Positions 10,550-22,193 of a stretch of 64,000 bases of DNA are shown here, in pieces. Origin of the DNA: Cytospora piceicola (lineage: Eukaryota; Ascomycota; Sordariomycetes; Diaporthales; Cytosporaceae); contig JALQBC010000038.1 in the NCBI GenBank assembly GCA_023375675.1, forward strand, positions 62,001 to 126,000, given 5' to 3'. The translations under genes were made by a program, and so were the position numbers. Positions within the stretch are counted from its first letter, which is position 1. Each line of letters starts with the position of its first letter. A model generated the notes under the pieces. The model was given only the letters and a program-made list of their open reading frames with translations. It was not told the origin of the DNA and did no database searches.

Positions 10550-12192
10550 ATGTTCACTATGTCGTTCATTGCTCTGTGCGCCGCTTTGGCGCTTCCTCTC
10601 CTCACTCCAGTCGCCAACGCCGCCTACTCCATTTCCTCGAAGTGTATGTCGCTCGCAATCTTGGTCTTTCTCTTGGCCGGACTGGTACCGGGGCACTAGT
10701 CCGTCCTGGTATCGCGAAGCCGTGCTGACTTGCAGTCTATAGCTGATATCAAGAGCTCTGCTGCTCAACTCGCTTACGACGCCATGGTCTACTACAAGGG
10801 GAATACGTCCGGCCAGACACCTGGCATCCTACCTGGGCCTCCTCCCGCTGGCGACTACTACTGGTGGGAGGGAGGTGCTTTATGGGGAACCATGATCGAT
10901 TATTGGCATTTTACCGGAGACGACACTTACAACGACGTCGTGTCGCAGGCAATGCTCTTCCAAGTTGGGCCGAACCAAGACTACATGCCCCCCAATGTGA
11001 CAGCTTCACTAGGGAACGATGACCAAGCTAGTAGTACCTCTGTCCTCTTGACTTGATGTTAGACTAACACCGCCTCCAGGGCTTTTGGGGCATGTCGGCC
11101 ATGACTGCTGCCGAAAACAAATTCCCTAACCCTCCCGCAGACCAACCCCAGTGGCTGGCCTTAGCCCAGGCCGTATTCAACACTCAGGCGGACCCGTCAA
11201 GACACGATGACGTTTGCAACGGCGGTTTGCGGTGGCAGATTCCCCTCTCAAACAATGGTTATGACTACAAGAACAGTGAGGTCCCTTCGTGCAAGTCGTG
11301 CGGTCTACATCAGGTGCTAACACTTGCCAGGCATTGCGAACGGCTGTTTCTTCAACCTTGGCGCACGACTAGCTCGCTATACCAAGAACGCGACCTACGC
11401 TGACTGGGCAGAAAAGACCTGGGACTGGGTTAGAGGTGTAGGGTTTATGGATGACAACTACAACATCTACGATGGTGCCCATGTGGGGACTAACTGCACC
11501 GACATCAACAAGGCACAGTTCTCGTACAACAACGCCGTCTTTCTGCTTGGTGCCGCCCACATGTACAATTATGTATGTCTATATTCTCTACGCAATCTTT
11601 CGGGTTTGGTTCACTGACTTCCCCACAGACAAATGGCGATGAGGTATGGAAGGATCGATTGCAGAGTCTCCTGAACGCCACCATCAGGGTCTTTTTCCCC
11701 GACAACATTGCATACGAAGTAGCTTGCGAGACGATAATGACGTGCACTACCGACATGCTGAGTTTCAAGGGGTATATTCACCGATGGATGGCAATCACGA
11801 CACAGCTTGCGCCCTTCACATATGACCAGATCATGAAGGTTTTGACCGTCTCGACACAAGCAGCCATCAAGCAATGTACTGGTGGATCGTCGGGCAGGCA
11901 ATGCGGATTCCAATGGCACAGTGGTCACTTCGACAACAGTGTGGGAGCTGGCCAGCAAATGAACGTGTTGGGCGCCGTTTCGTCCCTCCTCATCGACCAC
12001 GTAGTTGCGCCTGTCACAAACTCAACAGGCGGCACGAGTGTTGGAAACAACAACGCCGGTGCCTCGTCCGATAACTTCAGAGGTGCGATGACAGAGCCGA
12101 CCACGGGCGACAAGGCAGGTGCATCGATCATCACGATCGTCATTTTGGCCGTTGCTGCGGGCACTTTTGGCTGGATGTCAACAGGTGCTTGA
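10550..12192 (+). CDS. GH76 endo-alpha-1,6-mannanase, Dfg5/Dcw1 type, GPI-anchored, 459 aa
   Basis: Five exons are inferred: 10550-10643, 10743-11026, 11080-11275, 11331-11572 and 11629-12192. The first intron needs the TATAG acceptor at 10742, because the upstream TTGCAG gives a stop. The second intron (11027-11079) has a GC donor: NDDQ joins GFWGM only if the break is CAA|GC. The protein has an N-terminal signal peptide (about 25 residues), [19 protein letters not shown], the NDDQ acidic pair, CNGGLRWQI and [21 protein letters not shown]. It ends in a Ser/Thr/Asn-rich spacer and a hydrophobic tail ([18 protein letters not shown]) fitting GPI attachment. Yeast Dfg5/Dcw1 act at the plasma membrane or wall and help link GPI mannoproteins to the wall; the same role is inferred here. 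Confidence 0.92.
11027..11079 (+). other. Putative GC-AG intron in the GH76 gene
   Basis: The donor reads CAA|GCTAGT and the acceptor CTCCAG|GG, with a GACTAAC branch point between them. A GT donor 15 nt downstream would keep the frame but leave only a 38-nt intron and insert five residues into the conserved NDDQ-GFWG junction. Confidence 0.65.
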
Positions 12193-13605
12193 TTCAGCAC
12201 CACAAGAATACCCACCATGATGGGGCCAATTTGGATTTGACTTTTTGGACTACACTTGTAGCCTCATCTTAATTACAACTGGATTATGGGACGACGAGAA
12301 AAAGAGCGCAGGGAAATGTTCACGACTTAGTGCGAGAAAGCACTGTACACGTAGGATAGGGAATGCCGGTATGGCTCGGAGTCTGGAAGGAATAGAGAGG
12401 CAGGGTTAGTTTTGGGCGAGATTTTGTTTTTGGGGGGCGTCTAATATCCTGCACTCTGCGTTGAGACTCTCGAAGCAAAATTTGATATCTTGTTGCCTGT
12501 CATTTCTTGCTTTCGGGAAGACCTGTTATTGGGATTTTATATACTAACCGGGCCACCGAACGTGGCGAGCAACATGAAGGGCATCGTTCAGATCTTCCAT
12601 CGACTGAGCCACCCGGTCATAGTCAAAACACGAGATACCTGTATTGTAGGAAACCACGAATGACCTCGGGAGGTTGGTCGTTGGGATATACCGATGGGAC
12701 GAAATTTTGTCACAGTGACAGCGGCCGCTCTCGGTAGCTGCCTAGTAGAGAACTCCATAGCCATCAAAACAACCTGTCCCTCAAGGCCAGAGAAGGGGCG
12801 TTGAAATAAAGTTGGAAGGGTCCAGACTTATCTGGGGAACAGAACAGGAGAGTTTACGTCCGGCGGGGTATCATGGAGAAGCGTGGCCCCCGGCCTGATG
12901 CATGGCATCCTTTGGTGATCCACTTTCCCCGGAGTTCCACTTAGAGTGGAGCAGATCTGGATGTATACACCGCGGCAACAGACAGCGGCTATTTGTCACT
13001 GCCCAGGTTTGTTAGTATTTGAAAGCTTGAGGCATCTGGGATGGCATCGATCAGGGAATTTCAGGCAGCGATCGCATATATATATATATGTATGTATGTA
13101 TGTATGTGTGTATGTATAGAAACACATTCGACACCATATGTAACAAGGATGAGGACGTGAATATCAGTATCCCGATTCAGACAAAGCTTCAATATTATAT
13201 CTGTAGTGAGAACATATTACTACGCTTATATCGACTGGTAGATGCGAGATGATATGTGTGTGTTTATAACGAGCCAAGGAACCAATGTAACCAATGGATT
13301 GGAGAGAACATCTGGATCGAGCAGGAAATAACCACTGCCCCAAATAAATCTCCAGGGCTAAATTTCTACTGATAGGGACGTTATGTCCCCGTAGTTATAA
13401 ACTGGATCCGAGAGGACACTTGGAAAGAATGAAAACAAACCGTGTGACAGATGTGTTACTGTCCCAGGGACTCGAATACCCCTGAACCCCTGAGCCCCAC
13501 TACATCAGAAAGCCTGGTAAATCATCTCAGCCACATCTTTTTCTGTCACTAGTCTCCGGCTACAACTCACAACCTTGGAACACAAAGCATATCCTTACTC
13601 CCACC
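12193..13605. other. Intergenic region with microsatellite
   Basis: There are 1.4 kb without a supported gene between two plus-strand genes. A compound (AT)n/(TATG)n microsatellite lies at 13076-13118. A CT-rich stretch with the likely promoter of the MYND gene follows. Confidence 0.45.
13076..13118. repeat. Compound microsatellite (AT)n-(TATG)n
   Basis: About seven AT units are followed by roughly seven TATG/TGTG units. It is a simple-sequence repeat outside coding sequence. Confidence 0.9.
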
Positions 13606-14262
13606 ATGACCAGCGCCATGCAGGACTTCACCAACACCACTCTCTTCCCAACCTTCCTCACAATCCCTGAGCAGGACCAGGATGCGGTACCACTAACGGC
13701 CTCATCCCCATCGGGAGAAAGATGGTACCTCCTAGCCCAGGTCAAGGACAATATGACAATCACCAAGCCCACCCTCATCCTCGCCGACCGGGACGCCAGC
13801 CCTTTCGCCCTTGTCTTCGAAGGCCTTGGGCACGACGAGCTGGACCTCAAGGGGCTGGGCTTCAAGAAGGGCTCCACGGCTGTGATCCCTAATGCGAAGC
13901 GCACAAAGCCCGCAGATGAGTCGAAAAGGGGCTTCGTGAGGGTCGAGAAGGGGGGTGCCGGAGGCGCGAGAGCGGTGCCCTGTTCTTTGGCACGCGTGCT
14001 GGAGTTGGGTGGGAAAGTCAAGGGACCCAAGTGTGAGACGTGTGGCGGGGAGGGCGAAAATGGCTTGAAGAGTTGCACCGGGTGCGAGAGAGCTGGATAC
14101 TGTAGTAAGGTAAGTGCATTGGTTACGCATGCGGTGTATACTTTCCCGGGGCTATTGCTTACACGTAAGAATTTACAGGAGTGTCAAGTCGAGGGCTGGA
14201 TTGAAGGAGGTCACAAGCACGAGTGCAAAATATTGAAAACCCTAAATGATATCTTCAGATGA
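13606..14262 (+). CDS. MYND zinc-finger protein, 195 aa
   Basis: Exons are 13606-14109 and 14179-14262, with a 69-nt intron (GTAAGT...TTACAG) cutting the zinc finger between its sixth and seventh ligands. The C-terminus reads CETCGG...CTGCERAGYCSK, then ECQ...W...GHKHEC, the complete C-x2-C / C-x2-C / C-x3-C / H-x3-C set of a MYND domain. The first 140 residues have no recognised domain but contain an ordered-looking segment (WYLLAQVKDNMTITKPTLILAD). MYND fingers usually mediate protein-protein contacts with proline-rich peptides. The gene is convergent with the dioxygenase gene that ends at 14289, only 26 bp away. Its partner and process are unknown. Confidence 0.85.
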   Translation: MTSAMQDFTNTTLFPTFLTIPEQDQDAVPLTASSPSGERWYLLAQVKDNMTITKPTLILADRDASPFALVFEGLGHDELDLKGLGFKKGSTAVIPNAKRTKPADESKRGFVRVEKGGAGGARAVPCSLARVLELGGKVKGPKCETCGGEGENGLKSCTGCERAGYCSKVSALVTHAVYTFPGLLLTRKNLQECQVEGWIEGGHKHECKILKTLNDIFR

Positions 14263-14288
14263 TATCTCTTATGCTCATCTATACACGT

Positions 14289-15411
14289 CTAGACCACCTC
14301 ATCTGGTTTACCAGTCTCTGACTCATCAGGTTTCACCAATTTGAATAGGATATCCGTCCTCATCGCGTACTTTGTCCCCTTGACAACATCAGCTCCGGCA
14401 TGGTAGAGTCTGCGATGCTGGAAGATTAATACCCGGCCCGCCTTGGGGTCCACATCCACCTTCTTGTTGCCGTCGTTCGAGAGGAAAGATGTCGCACCCC
14501 CGACCAGCTCGGCGTCCTCCCCCGCCGCGGCGACCGAGTCGTTCAAGTAAAGCTGGATGGTGAAGAAGGACTGGAATTCCTCGTCATCGACCACCTCGCC
14601 ATATGCGCCATCACAGTGGGCTAATAGAAAATCGTCAGCTTTGGCGCGTCAAAGATCAAAAGGAGAGAAACGTGACAGCAAAAAGGGCTTATGTATGATG
14701 AGGGAGGAATGAGAGGGTGTTCCGTCTCAACTCACGCCTGAAGAACTGCCCCGGCCCGTATCTCAGGAACCGCATCCTCCTGTTCGCCCGGCTGAACTCC
14801 CACCTCTGCTTCACCACCTTGAAGTACGGCGCCTTCCTCGTGAAGCACCCGAGGCCCTCGTCGCCGTCCAGCACCCCCATCCGCTCCCGGAGCACCTCGC
14901 CGGCCCGGCCGTGCATGCACCGCGCCCAGAGGCGGTCGACGACCTCCTGGCTGTCCCACACGATGCGGTCCGAGTTCCGGTACCGGCTGTCGAGCACCTC
15001 GAGCCCGCCGCCCGCGTTCACCATGGCCGGGATCCACGGGTCGCCGCCGCCTGCCGCGGGGGGCGTCGCCGCGGCCGCGGCGCGGGGCTCGTTGTTGCTG
15101 TTGTCCATGCGGGCCACGTCCACGCTCGACTCGGCCAGCCGACCCAGCTCGGCGCACTCGCCCGGCGAGAGCACGCCGTCCAGCACGACGGCGAAGCGGC
15201 CCTCGTTGCCCGGGAGCTCGGTCCCGGCCCAGTCGACCGGGGTGATGGTCACGGGCCCGGCGCCGGCCGGCGAGAGGAAGTCCGGCGGGAGGGCGACGTC
15301 TTTGGAGGCGTACTCCATGTGGACGGGCTCGCCCTCGGGGATCCCGAGGGCCTTGGCGCTGGCGGACCGGGGGTCGTGGCCGGCTGGCCTCCTCTTGAGG
15401 AAGTCGAACAT
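14289..15411 (-). CDS. 2-oxoglutarate/Fe(II) dioxygenase, prolyl 4-hydroxylase-like, 335 aa
   Basis: Exons are 15411-14736 and 14620-14289; the 115-nt intron has a GTGAGT donor and a CTATTAG acceptor. Splicing creates FFRPHCDGAYGE, which supplies the metal-binding His-x-Asp. The distal His is in YHAGADV and the 2-oxoglutarate-binding Arg in KYAMRTDILF, the normal order of the P4Hc fold. The first 150 residues are a less conserved region including FAVVLDGVLSPGECAEL, typical of the domain start. There is no signal peptide or HDEL tail, so a cytosolic or nuclear location is more likely than an ER collagen-type role. The hydroxylated substrate is unknown. Confidence 0.88.
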
Positions 15412-16176
15412 CTTGGCGGGTCTCAGGGCTGTTCTGTGAGACTGGAGAAGTGTCTTGTAAATGGTTTGACGTGTGAATGAGTGTGGTTCATCGATACAAT
15501 ATCTGCCTACAAGAGTAGTTGGTCATGGACCTTATATGCAAGGTTTCTTAAATCGATGCCTGGAAGGCAGACGGCAGAGGTGGAGCGGTGTCAGCACTCA
15601 GCCGTACTGGGGAAAAGGACAGTTATCCGAGAGTCACGCCATGAATTGACCACTTTTTTCACCAACACATTTGTTTGCAATCAATCATTTCACTCTTAGA
15701 GTTGGTGGAGTGGCAGGTTGTGGCTGCGGCACTGGAGGCAGCAGCATAAGAGAGTCCTATATAGACACCTCCGGGAGTCTAGATCCAGATCAGGAGACAT
15801 GGGAGATTGAGTATTACACACGGCCCTATCTGGGGGATCCACACCGACAACTAAACGCTTGAGGGTTCAACCCTACTCGTTTTCTTCTTCATGGGTCTGT
15901 CAGCAGGGGGCGGCCAGGGTTAGGTTCAATCAAGTGGCTAAACGGACGCTCGAGTGTGCGAGCCGCTCAGTGTTATTTCGATACTGCTTTTTGGGAGAAT
16001 TCTCCCAGATGGCCACCATACCAGAGAGTTTCTCAAATACACACATAGGACCCGGTGGCGCCTGTCCACCACTACAACGACCACTTCCCAAAATTCACCC
16101 TCGATAATCGCCCACACCGAGAAGACCACACTGGTTACGAACGAGTGAGTGAAGACGACCACCTTAGCGGAGCTTA
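15412..16176. other. Intergenic region
   Basis: This region lies between the dioxygenase start and the 3' end of the C2H2 gene, both on the minus strand. A short plus-strand open frame near 15671 shows no protein-like features. Nothing else is seen. Confidence 0.4.
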
Positions 16177-18339
16177 TCAGTCGAGCCACCAAGGGGAGCA
16201 CCAATTCCCTAGATACTCTAAGTAGGCATGATCCAGTTCTCCCGTCGGTACCATAGCTTCATGAGTTGACCAACCGGGGTCAAGAGTGTAGGCGTGCGGA
16301 TCGGATTCTACCAATCCATCGACGGCTTGTGGCACTTCAGATGAGATGTCAGCAGTGCCTGAGTCCTGTGTGACGGTGGGCAAGTGATCGAATGGTGTGA
16401 CCCCTTCCCAAGAGCGCTCTGAAGTCGTGGGTAGGTCAAGTACAGTACCTTCAAGAAAGCTGCTGCCGTACCTTGCAGCTCCTGTAAGCCCCGGCTGTGG
16501 GTATTCTTCGATGGATGGTGGGCAGACGGTCTGCAGAGCTGCTTCGTCTCTGGCAAGAAGAAGAGAGTTCGGCTCAGGGGGCGGGATGTTGTGCATAGGC
16601 TGGTCCTCAGAGACTTCTTGCACCCACATGGCCTGGAGGAGCTCGATTCCACTTGTTACTTGGTCAGAAGGATCACTGCCCCGGCTGTCCCAAGGTCGAT
16701 ATTCGAGCGAGTTGGATAGAATTGCAGGGCCCTTCTGGGTACAGAAATCCAGGTATGACTGGAGATTTTCACCCAGAGACAGATTGATAAACGGAGATTT
16801 TGGTCGAGGATGGCCCGGGAAGAGGATCTCGTAGACATGAAACCACTGTTCCTCTTGAGAATTCCTTCGAGAGCCTCTGATGGCCAGCTTCTCGAACTGT
16901 ATATCTGTGACCCCTTCAACATTGAAGTCAGGGTTCTCGAGACATTGTCCCTGTTCAGAGTGGACATCTCGTGTCTCAACATTCTGGAAGGTTTGGCCAC
17001 AGACGGGACAATGCACCGCCCTGGGGTGACATCTCCTCAAATGCTATTCAACTCATGCCAAGTCAGTATTGAGTAATCTTACGAGGTGTCTTGGGATATA
17101 TAGAAAGATGTTCCACGAGGTGAACAAGAAATGGTCTCCAAGAGCCCTTGCCTCGCAAGACACCTCCTATATATCCTAATACACTCCATGAGTAGAAGTC
17201 ATTGGCATGGGAGGGCTAACCTGCTTCACGTCCCGAACCCTACTGAGCTTGTATCTATAGCAGCCTCGGTGCCTCACCGGCTCCTTTTTGCTGAAGGGGC
17301 AACCGAGAGTCAGACGCACGCCAGTATCCGCATCGGTGTCCTCAGGCTCCTTAGGTTGTTTAGAGGACCCATCGCCGTTGTCCCCGGACTCGTCATCACC
17401 CTGATCGACGGAGTTCCTCCTCCGTCTCATCCGAGTAGCGGTCTGCTTGCCTTGGCGAGACGGCTGCTGGTTGCCGTCGTTGCTGCCGCTGCCGCCGCTG
17501 CCGCTGCCTGAGCCGGTGCCGTGTTGGTTTGCAGCTGTGTAAGAGTGGAATCGCTCCAGCAGATCAATGATCTGGCGTTTAAGGTGGTAAAGTGGATGCT
17601 GGCCCAGTTCATCCGAAGGTTCATCTCCCGCCTCGTCTCCGAGCACGGAAGAGCTGGCCCTGCTATTCGATCTGGCCACAACATCCTTGGTCTGAATGGT
17701 CGGCAACAAATTACCGTCGGGGGCATGGCTCATGGGTTGTGTCTCAGAAGCCTCGGACGGTGTATCCATAACCGAGGGTTTTCTTGCCAAAACCGAGGGC
17801 ATGTCTCGTGTGGGGTCGTCCGAGCTTTGGAGTGGAACAGAATGAATACCGAACCCGAATCTGCCGCAATCGGGACCTATAATGCTACCAGCTACAGACG
17901 AGGCAGACCTTGAAATCGCCGGAGACGCCGGCACCTTTTCAGATACAATGCTCCCAGATCTGTTGCCGCTGCTACTCGACAGGGTCGGAGTAGTCCCGAT
18001 AGTGGAACACGAAGTTAGGGAACCGCATTGCGACATGGGAAGGTCCTGAGACTGGAACCCAGGTCGAGCACGGAAGGGAATTGGTCCAAAGGTACTCTCT
18101 GAGCCAGACGTATTTCCATGACTGTCACATTTAGCAAGAGTTGTTTCCATAAATCCCACTGTGTAATCTTGTTGTGGGAGTGATGAAGTGGGCTTTGTTC
18201 GCTGCCCTAGGCTACCTGTGATGGGGTGCGGCCAGGTTGAGCTGCTGGAATTCGAGCGTATCGTGTTGGCCATTTCCGTATTCTCATTATAATGATGTGG
18301 AACCCGCTGACCCGGATCTCTAGTCAGAAGTAGAACCAT
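16177..18339 (-). CDS. C2H2-type zinc-finger protein, about 661 aa
   Basis: Exons are 18339-17221 and 17043-16177; the 177-nt intron runs from a GTTAGC donor to a GAATAG acceptor. Splicing joins LGCPFSKKEPVRHRGCYRYKL...RDVKQ to HLRRCHPRAVHCPVCGQTF. This rebuilds a pattern common in fungal proteins: an atypical Cys-His finger followed by a C2H2-like finger. The N-terminal 300 residues are Ser-rich and low in complexity, with a Gly/Ser tract and an Arg-rich patch (TRMRRRR) before the fingers. The C-terminal part is acidic and Pro-rich with no known domain. A nuclear regulatory role is plausible but unproven. The start is uncertain: Met1 (18339) and Met23 are possible, and an acidic open stretch at 18553-18353 with a GTGAGA donor could be an additional first exon. 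Confidence 0.75.
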
Positions 18340-19639
18340 AAAGTCATTGGCAGACCTATCTCACCATCAAGGGAGGTCCGGAACGTGTATCGTCCAACCC
18401 CATCCCGGCCAAGTCGGGCAATTGTTCCAGTGGAGTATCTTCGACCTCCTCCATGCTCTCATTGATAATAATGCGTGGTATCTCGCAGTGAGTGAGCTTA
18501 TGGGGCGAGGACACATCATGGTCAGTAATGAGAGAGTTGGTTGGTGTGCCCATGTTGACGATGTCCCAATCGGTGTCATTGATGATGATGAAGCTGGCGG
18601 GGAAGTTTTACTTATCTTCTGGGCAGATCCAATTTGCAGCGGCACGTCAGCTTTTATATGACAGACCTTGTCGAAGCATTGATATGCTTTGGAAGATGGA
18701 ATTGGCCATTGTTGCGGTGCATAATCGCTCCGCAGTGCTCTCTAGAGACGCGCTTCCAGCCCTATTCAGCCACGCAGCGATTGTCCAGTTGCTCAAAATA
18801 GACCGAACGCCGTAGATCACTCGACAGGGGACGGCGAGTACCCGAGTGTAAGAACTTGCAGAAAAAGAACCTCTTGTGACAAGGGGGCGTAAAGAACTTG
18901 GAAAAGCATCTCGTGCTCCAATGGGTTGTCTGCCCGAAGCTTGCGGTGGCGTGCACGTACATACACATGGATTAAGCAGCCTTTCATCCTGGCGATGAAC
19001 GTCTCGTTGGATACAACAACAATCGCCAAGCATAGCTTGTCTGTATGCTCCCGATCCATGCATGTGTCGACGTATATGGCCTTGCTGTGCCGTACGGTAA
19101 TGCGACCGCCAACATGCCCATTCCCGCTCACGTCAAACCATTTCCACCGCGGCCGAGTCGAAATTTTGAGTGACAGGGATCCTCAGAGCACAGCACTGCA
19201 ACATTCGTTACTTGTCTGGTGCTGATAGACAGGTGTGATCATGGCAAACGTGCACTTTTTAGTACTGGGCAGGCAGGCCCCGGAGATTGCCTGTCAGTAG
19301 CCAATCGCCTTCGACGTGGCTGCAGAAGTGAGAACCTTGAAAGCAAGATCAGCAGTGCTTCCGCATAAGTCTGGCACCTGCGAGGGCATAATTGTGCTTG
19401 TCGAAGAAGCCATGACTCCATAGGTGGTGAGGGCACGCGCCTAGGCATTCCCACTGTTGTGAACGAACTGCTCAACCGCAAGTGTGCTCTATCGAGACCG
19501 CACTGGTATGGCAAGAAGCCATTCGGTTCCTGTCAGAGCAGGTATGGCTCCGAATATAAAGATCGAGTCGGTCATCTGTAGAGGCATGGTGGTGAATTGA
19601 AGCATCTGTGTCAAGCACTCGGCTTCATTGAGACCTCCA
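18340..19639. other. Intergenic region, possibly with an upstream exon
   Basis: The left part (18353-18553, minus strand) has an acidic open frame (ESMEEVEDTPLEQLPDLAG) ending at a GTGAGA donor, which might be a 5' exon of the C2H2 gene. The rest has only short overlapping frames on both strands. Between 19250 and 19630 there are brief protein-like stretches in changing frames that may be gene debris; I could not identify them. Confidence 0.35.
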
Positions 19640-19975
19640 ATGCCATCGAACAAGATGCCTCATAGCAGTACACCATCCGCCACCGTCACAAAAGACGAAC
19701 TGTCCAGGTAAGTCTTGCTTGTCTGCATACAGACTTACCGACCAATGAGACTCATGGGATTTCTGTTCCTTCTTTTTGTTAGGGAATCTTCAGCACCTCG
19801 GATTCCTGTCACGTTGGCCTACCTTGCGGGGCCGCCATCCGTCACGGAGAGACTCATGTTCTCTCCCGACCCCAACACCGCCAACTCGACAGCGACAATA
19901 TCGGATCGGAGGAGAGAGACGATGGCGAAACTTGACACATGGGACAAAGTGTGGGAGCAGGCTGGAAAGCGTTAA
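19640..19975 (+). CDS. Possible two-exon small protein, 86 aa
   Basis: Exons are 19640-19707 and 19783-19975. The 75-nt intron has a strong GTAAGT donor, a polypyrimidine stretch and a GTTAG acceptor, and the reading frame is preserved across it. The predicted product begins MPSNKMPHSSTPSATVTKDEL and ends in a charged helical tail (RRRETMAKLDTWDKVWEQAG). A second in-frame Met at 19655 is an alternative start. There is no signal peptide or membrane segment. The splice sites and GC-rich third positions support a real gene, but I recognise no family. It could also be a fragment of a larger decayed gene. Confidence 0.42.
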
Positions 19976-21197
19976 TGTTGAGTGAATGATGTCTGAAAGC
20001 GGAACATGCTAGTTCTTTATCGAGTCGGCACGGGAATCGTGGCAGGAAGAGAGCGGGTTTATACATACCTATCGGACAATTGAAGCCGGTCGGTAGATGA
20101 TTCGAGGACTAGAATTGGAGGCAATCGCATCCATCACCGCAGTCCATGCAAGCCCGTGCCGTGATGCGCCATTGGACCAACATATTGGACCACTTCTTTG
20201 TCGACGTGCCCGGGGCCCCCAAAGTGTGTGTCTCATCGAAAGAGTTCCAGATTGGTGCGGGTCACTGCCGCCCTGTCAGGGTCTCATCTGGGAAAGCTGT
20301 TAGCCGTCGACCTAAACTCAAATGGGGAGAGCAGGTTTCCCCATGGTTCGGGGAACCTTTGGGACTTGCTGACCGCTTTTAGGAGCCAATGCCAGCCTGT
20401 GAGCCGAGCTCCCTTCTCAGCTCTCAACGGATCTTCATGGGTTTCCTCCCATTATGCCACCCGTTTCGGATATTGTTGAGAGCTGAACAACGGTGATGCT
20501 ACATACCTTTGGTGCCTCGTCTGGAGCTGGAGACGAGAAAGGCACAAGCGAACAGGTGAAGTGCAAATGCCAACAACACGAATCTGACATGTAAACACTC
20601 AAAGTATGTACCTAGTGTACAGTATGTACTTGAGCATATAAAACGGGGGTGAGGATGAGGGGAAAGTTGGGGAGATATATGTAGTCGTGACTTCTCCAAC
20701 TCACCTCTCAACTTGACTGGAAAACCCCCCTCGATTGGATAGCCGAAACCACCAGAATCCAGGCACTTTGAGTGGCTTCGTATCGAACTACTACCACCTT
20801 CCGTCCCGTTGTTGATCACCTCCAGTTCCGTTCCTGGCCTGACTACATAGTAGACTCTCCTCATCAAACCACGGGCACTCGGGGATCCTGCATCAGGGAA
20901 GGTCCCGGACATCCGACCACCTCGACCACCTCGACCACCTCGAACCAGCATCAGCTCATCCACCTACCTGCTTAGGTACTCGGGGACAGTGCTGTGGTAA
21001 ATAGGTTATATCTCCAGGACTCAAAGACCCTCTCCGTCTCCGTCTCCCTCATATAGCTTTCACCGGCCCCTCTTGTCATTCCATCATTTTATACAGCCGT
21101 AACGCCATTCTCATCCTCATCCTCATTCAGTGTCACCTATTGCCAACCAACAACCACCGATTTCCCCTTTTGACACACCACCACCACCACCACCACC
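19976..21197. other. Intergenic region
   Basis: Overlapping short frames at 20097-20480 have protein-like composition in two frames but no recognisable motif. A TATA-like CATATAAAACGGG sits near 20635. The last 150 bp are CT-rich with a (CCA)n run just before the next ATG. No supported gene is seen. Confidence 0.4.
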
Positions 21198-22193
21198 ATG
21201 ACCAGAGTGACAGCTCCCCGCGAGATTGCCAAGCTCACACGAACCCTGAGCACCACAGCCGCGGCCCCTCGGCCCAGCAGACTTGCCCAAAACCTCTCTA
21301 AAGCCGCTGCCTCGAGGGTCCGGAAGGAACTCGAGCAGCAAGATGTACCAGCTTCGGAGGTGAGTTTGTTGACGGGTTGCCTTTGTCCATCTCATGCCGC
21401 ATCACACGACATGTCCAATCGTCCCAGCTCTCAAAACACAAAAACACATAGCCATAGTGAGATGGACTGCTTCCATTTCGGTTCCCGAACTTACCCCGTT
21501 TCACGACACCTCAACCCACCGCCTCCCCACCCCTCAGACCAGACGGGCAGCTAGCCACCTCCCTCCCCGGCACCAGTAAAGCGTAGCAAGCATCCTTTTG
21601 AGTGAGACCACCGCCCCACTAACCCCCAGCCCGCCCAACCACAGCGCACAATCACCACCTCCCACCGCCCGGTAGTCCCGACCCCCAACCCCAACCGGGT
21701 CATCCCCCTGATGCAGGGCTTCCACACCACGCAGCACCCGCGCCGCCCCCAGGCCGGGCCCGCCCCCCACAACCCCATGGACTTCGCCGTCCTGCCCGGC
21801 GCGGACCTGCTCTCCGCCGGCACCTCGGCGGCCTCCGCGTCCTCCGCCTCCGCCCTCGACCACCACCACCACCACCAGATCCGCGTGCCCCTCCTCCCGG
21901 ACAACTTCGCCCCCGCGCGGTCCCCGACGGTCGGCCACGCCCCCGAGGTCCCCGACGCGCCCCTCGCGGCCCCCGAGATCGTCGTCCTGGCCGCCGACCC
22001 GAGCAGGGTCAACGCCGTGTCGCCGCTGTCCGAGGTCGAGGGCATGGGGCCCGACGGCGTGGAGCTGATGTTTGTGCACGACGACCACGCCGCCGGGGGG
22101 GAGTCTGCGGGCGGCATGCTGAGGGGCCTGTGGGACGGGGTCGTGGACGACGTCCTCGGCGGCGGTGGTGCGCAGGGCAAGCCTGCCGTGTGA
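21198..22193 (+). CDS. Hypothetical protein with mitochondrial-type N-terminus, 241 aa
   Basis: Exons are 21198-21359 and 21630-22193. The 270-nt intron runs from a GTGAGT donor to a CCCCCAG acceptor preceded by CACTAAC. The N-terminus lacks acidic residues early on and is rich in Arg, Ser and Ala (MTRVTAPREIAKLTRTLSTT), fitting a mitochondrial presequence. The second exon is Pro/Ala-rich with a five-histidine run (DHHHHHQ). Two hydrophobic/acidic blocks (APEIVVLAADPSRVNAVSPL and DGVELMFVHDD) look like conserved core strands. No known domain is recognised. The high GC content produces long antisense frames that I do not count as genes. Confidence 0.65.

Noticed and set aside
14717..15480. Plus-strand frames over the dioxygenase gene
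   Set aside because: They are shadows of the GC-rich first exon of the minus-strand dioxygenase, which has the complete His-x-Asp...His...Arg set.
19250..19640. Possible enzyme-gene debris in shifting frames
   Set aside because: A few protein-like words occur, but no catalytic motif could be confirmed and frames change too often to support a call.
20499..20963. 154-codon minus-strand frame
   Set aside because: Its Gly-Gly-Arg-rich start comes from a simple repeat, there is no domain, and it spans a TATA-like promoter region.
21534..22180. Minus-strand frames of 184 and 209 codons
   Set aside because: Their composition reflects a GC-rich antisense strand; the plus-strand gene has a start, splice sites and a presequence-like N-terminus.
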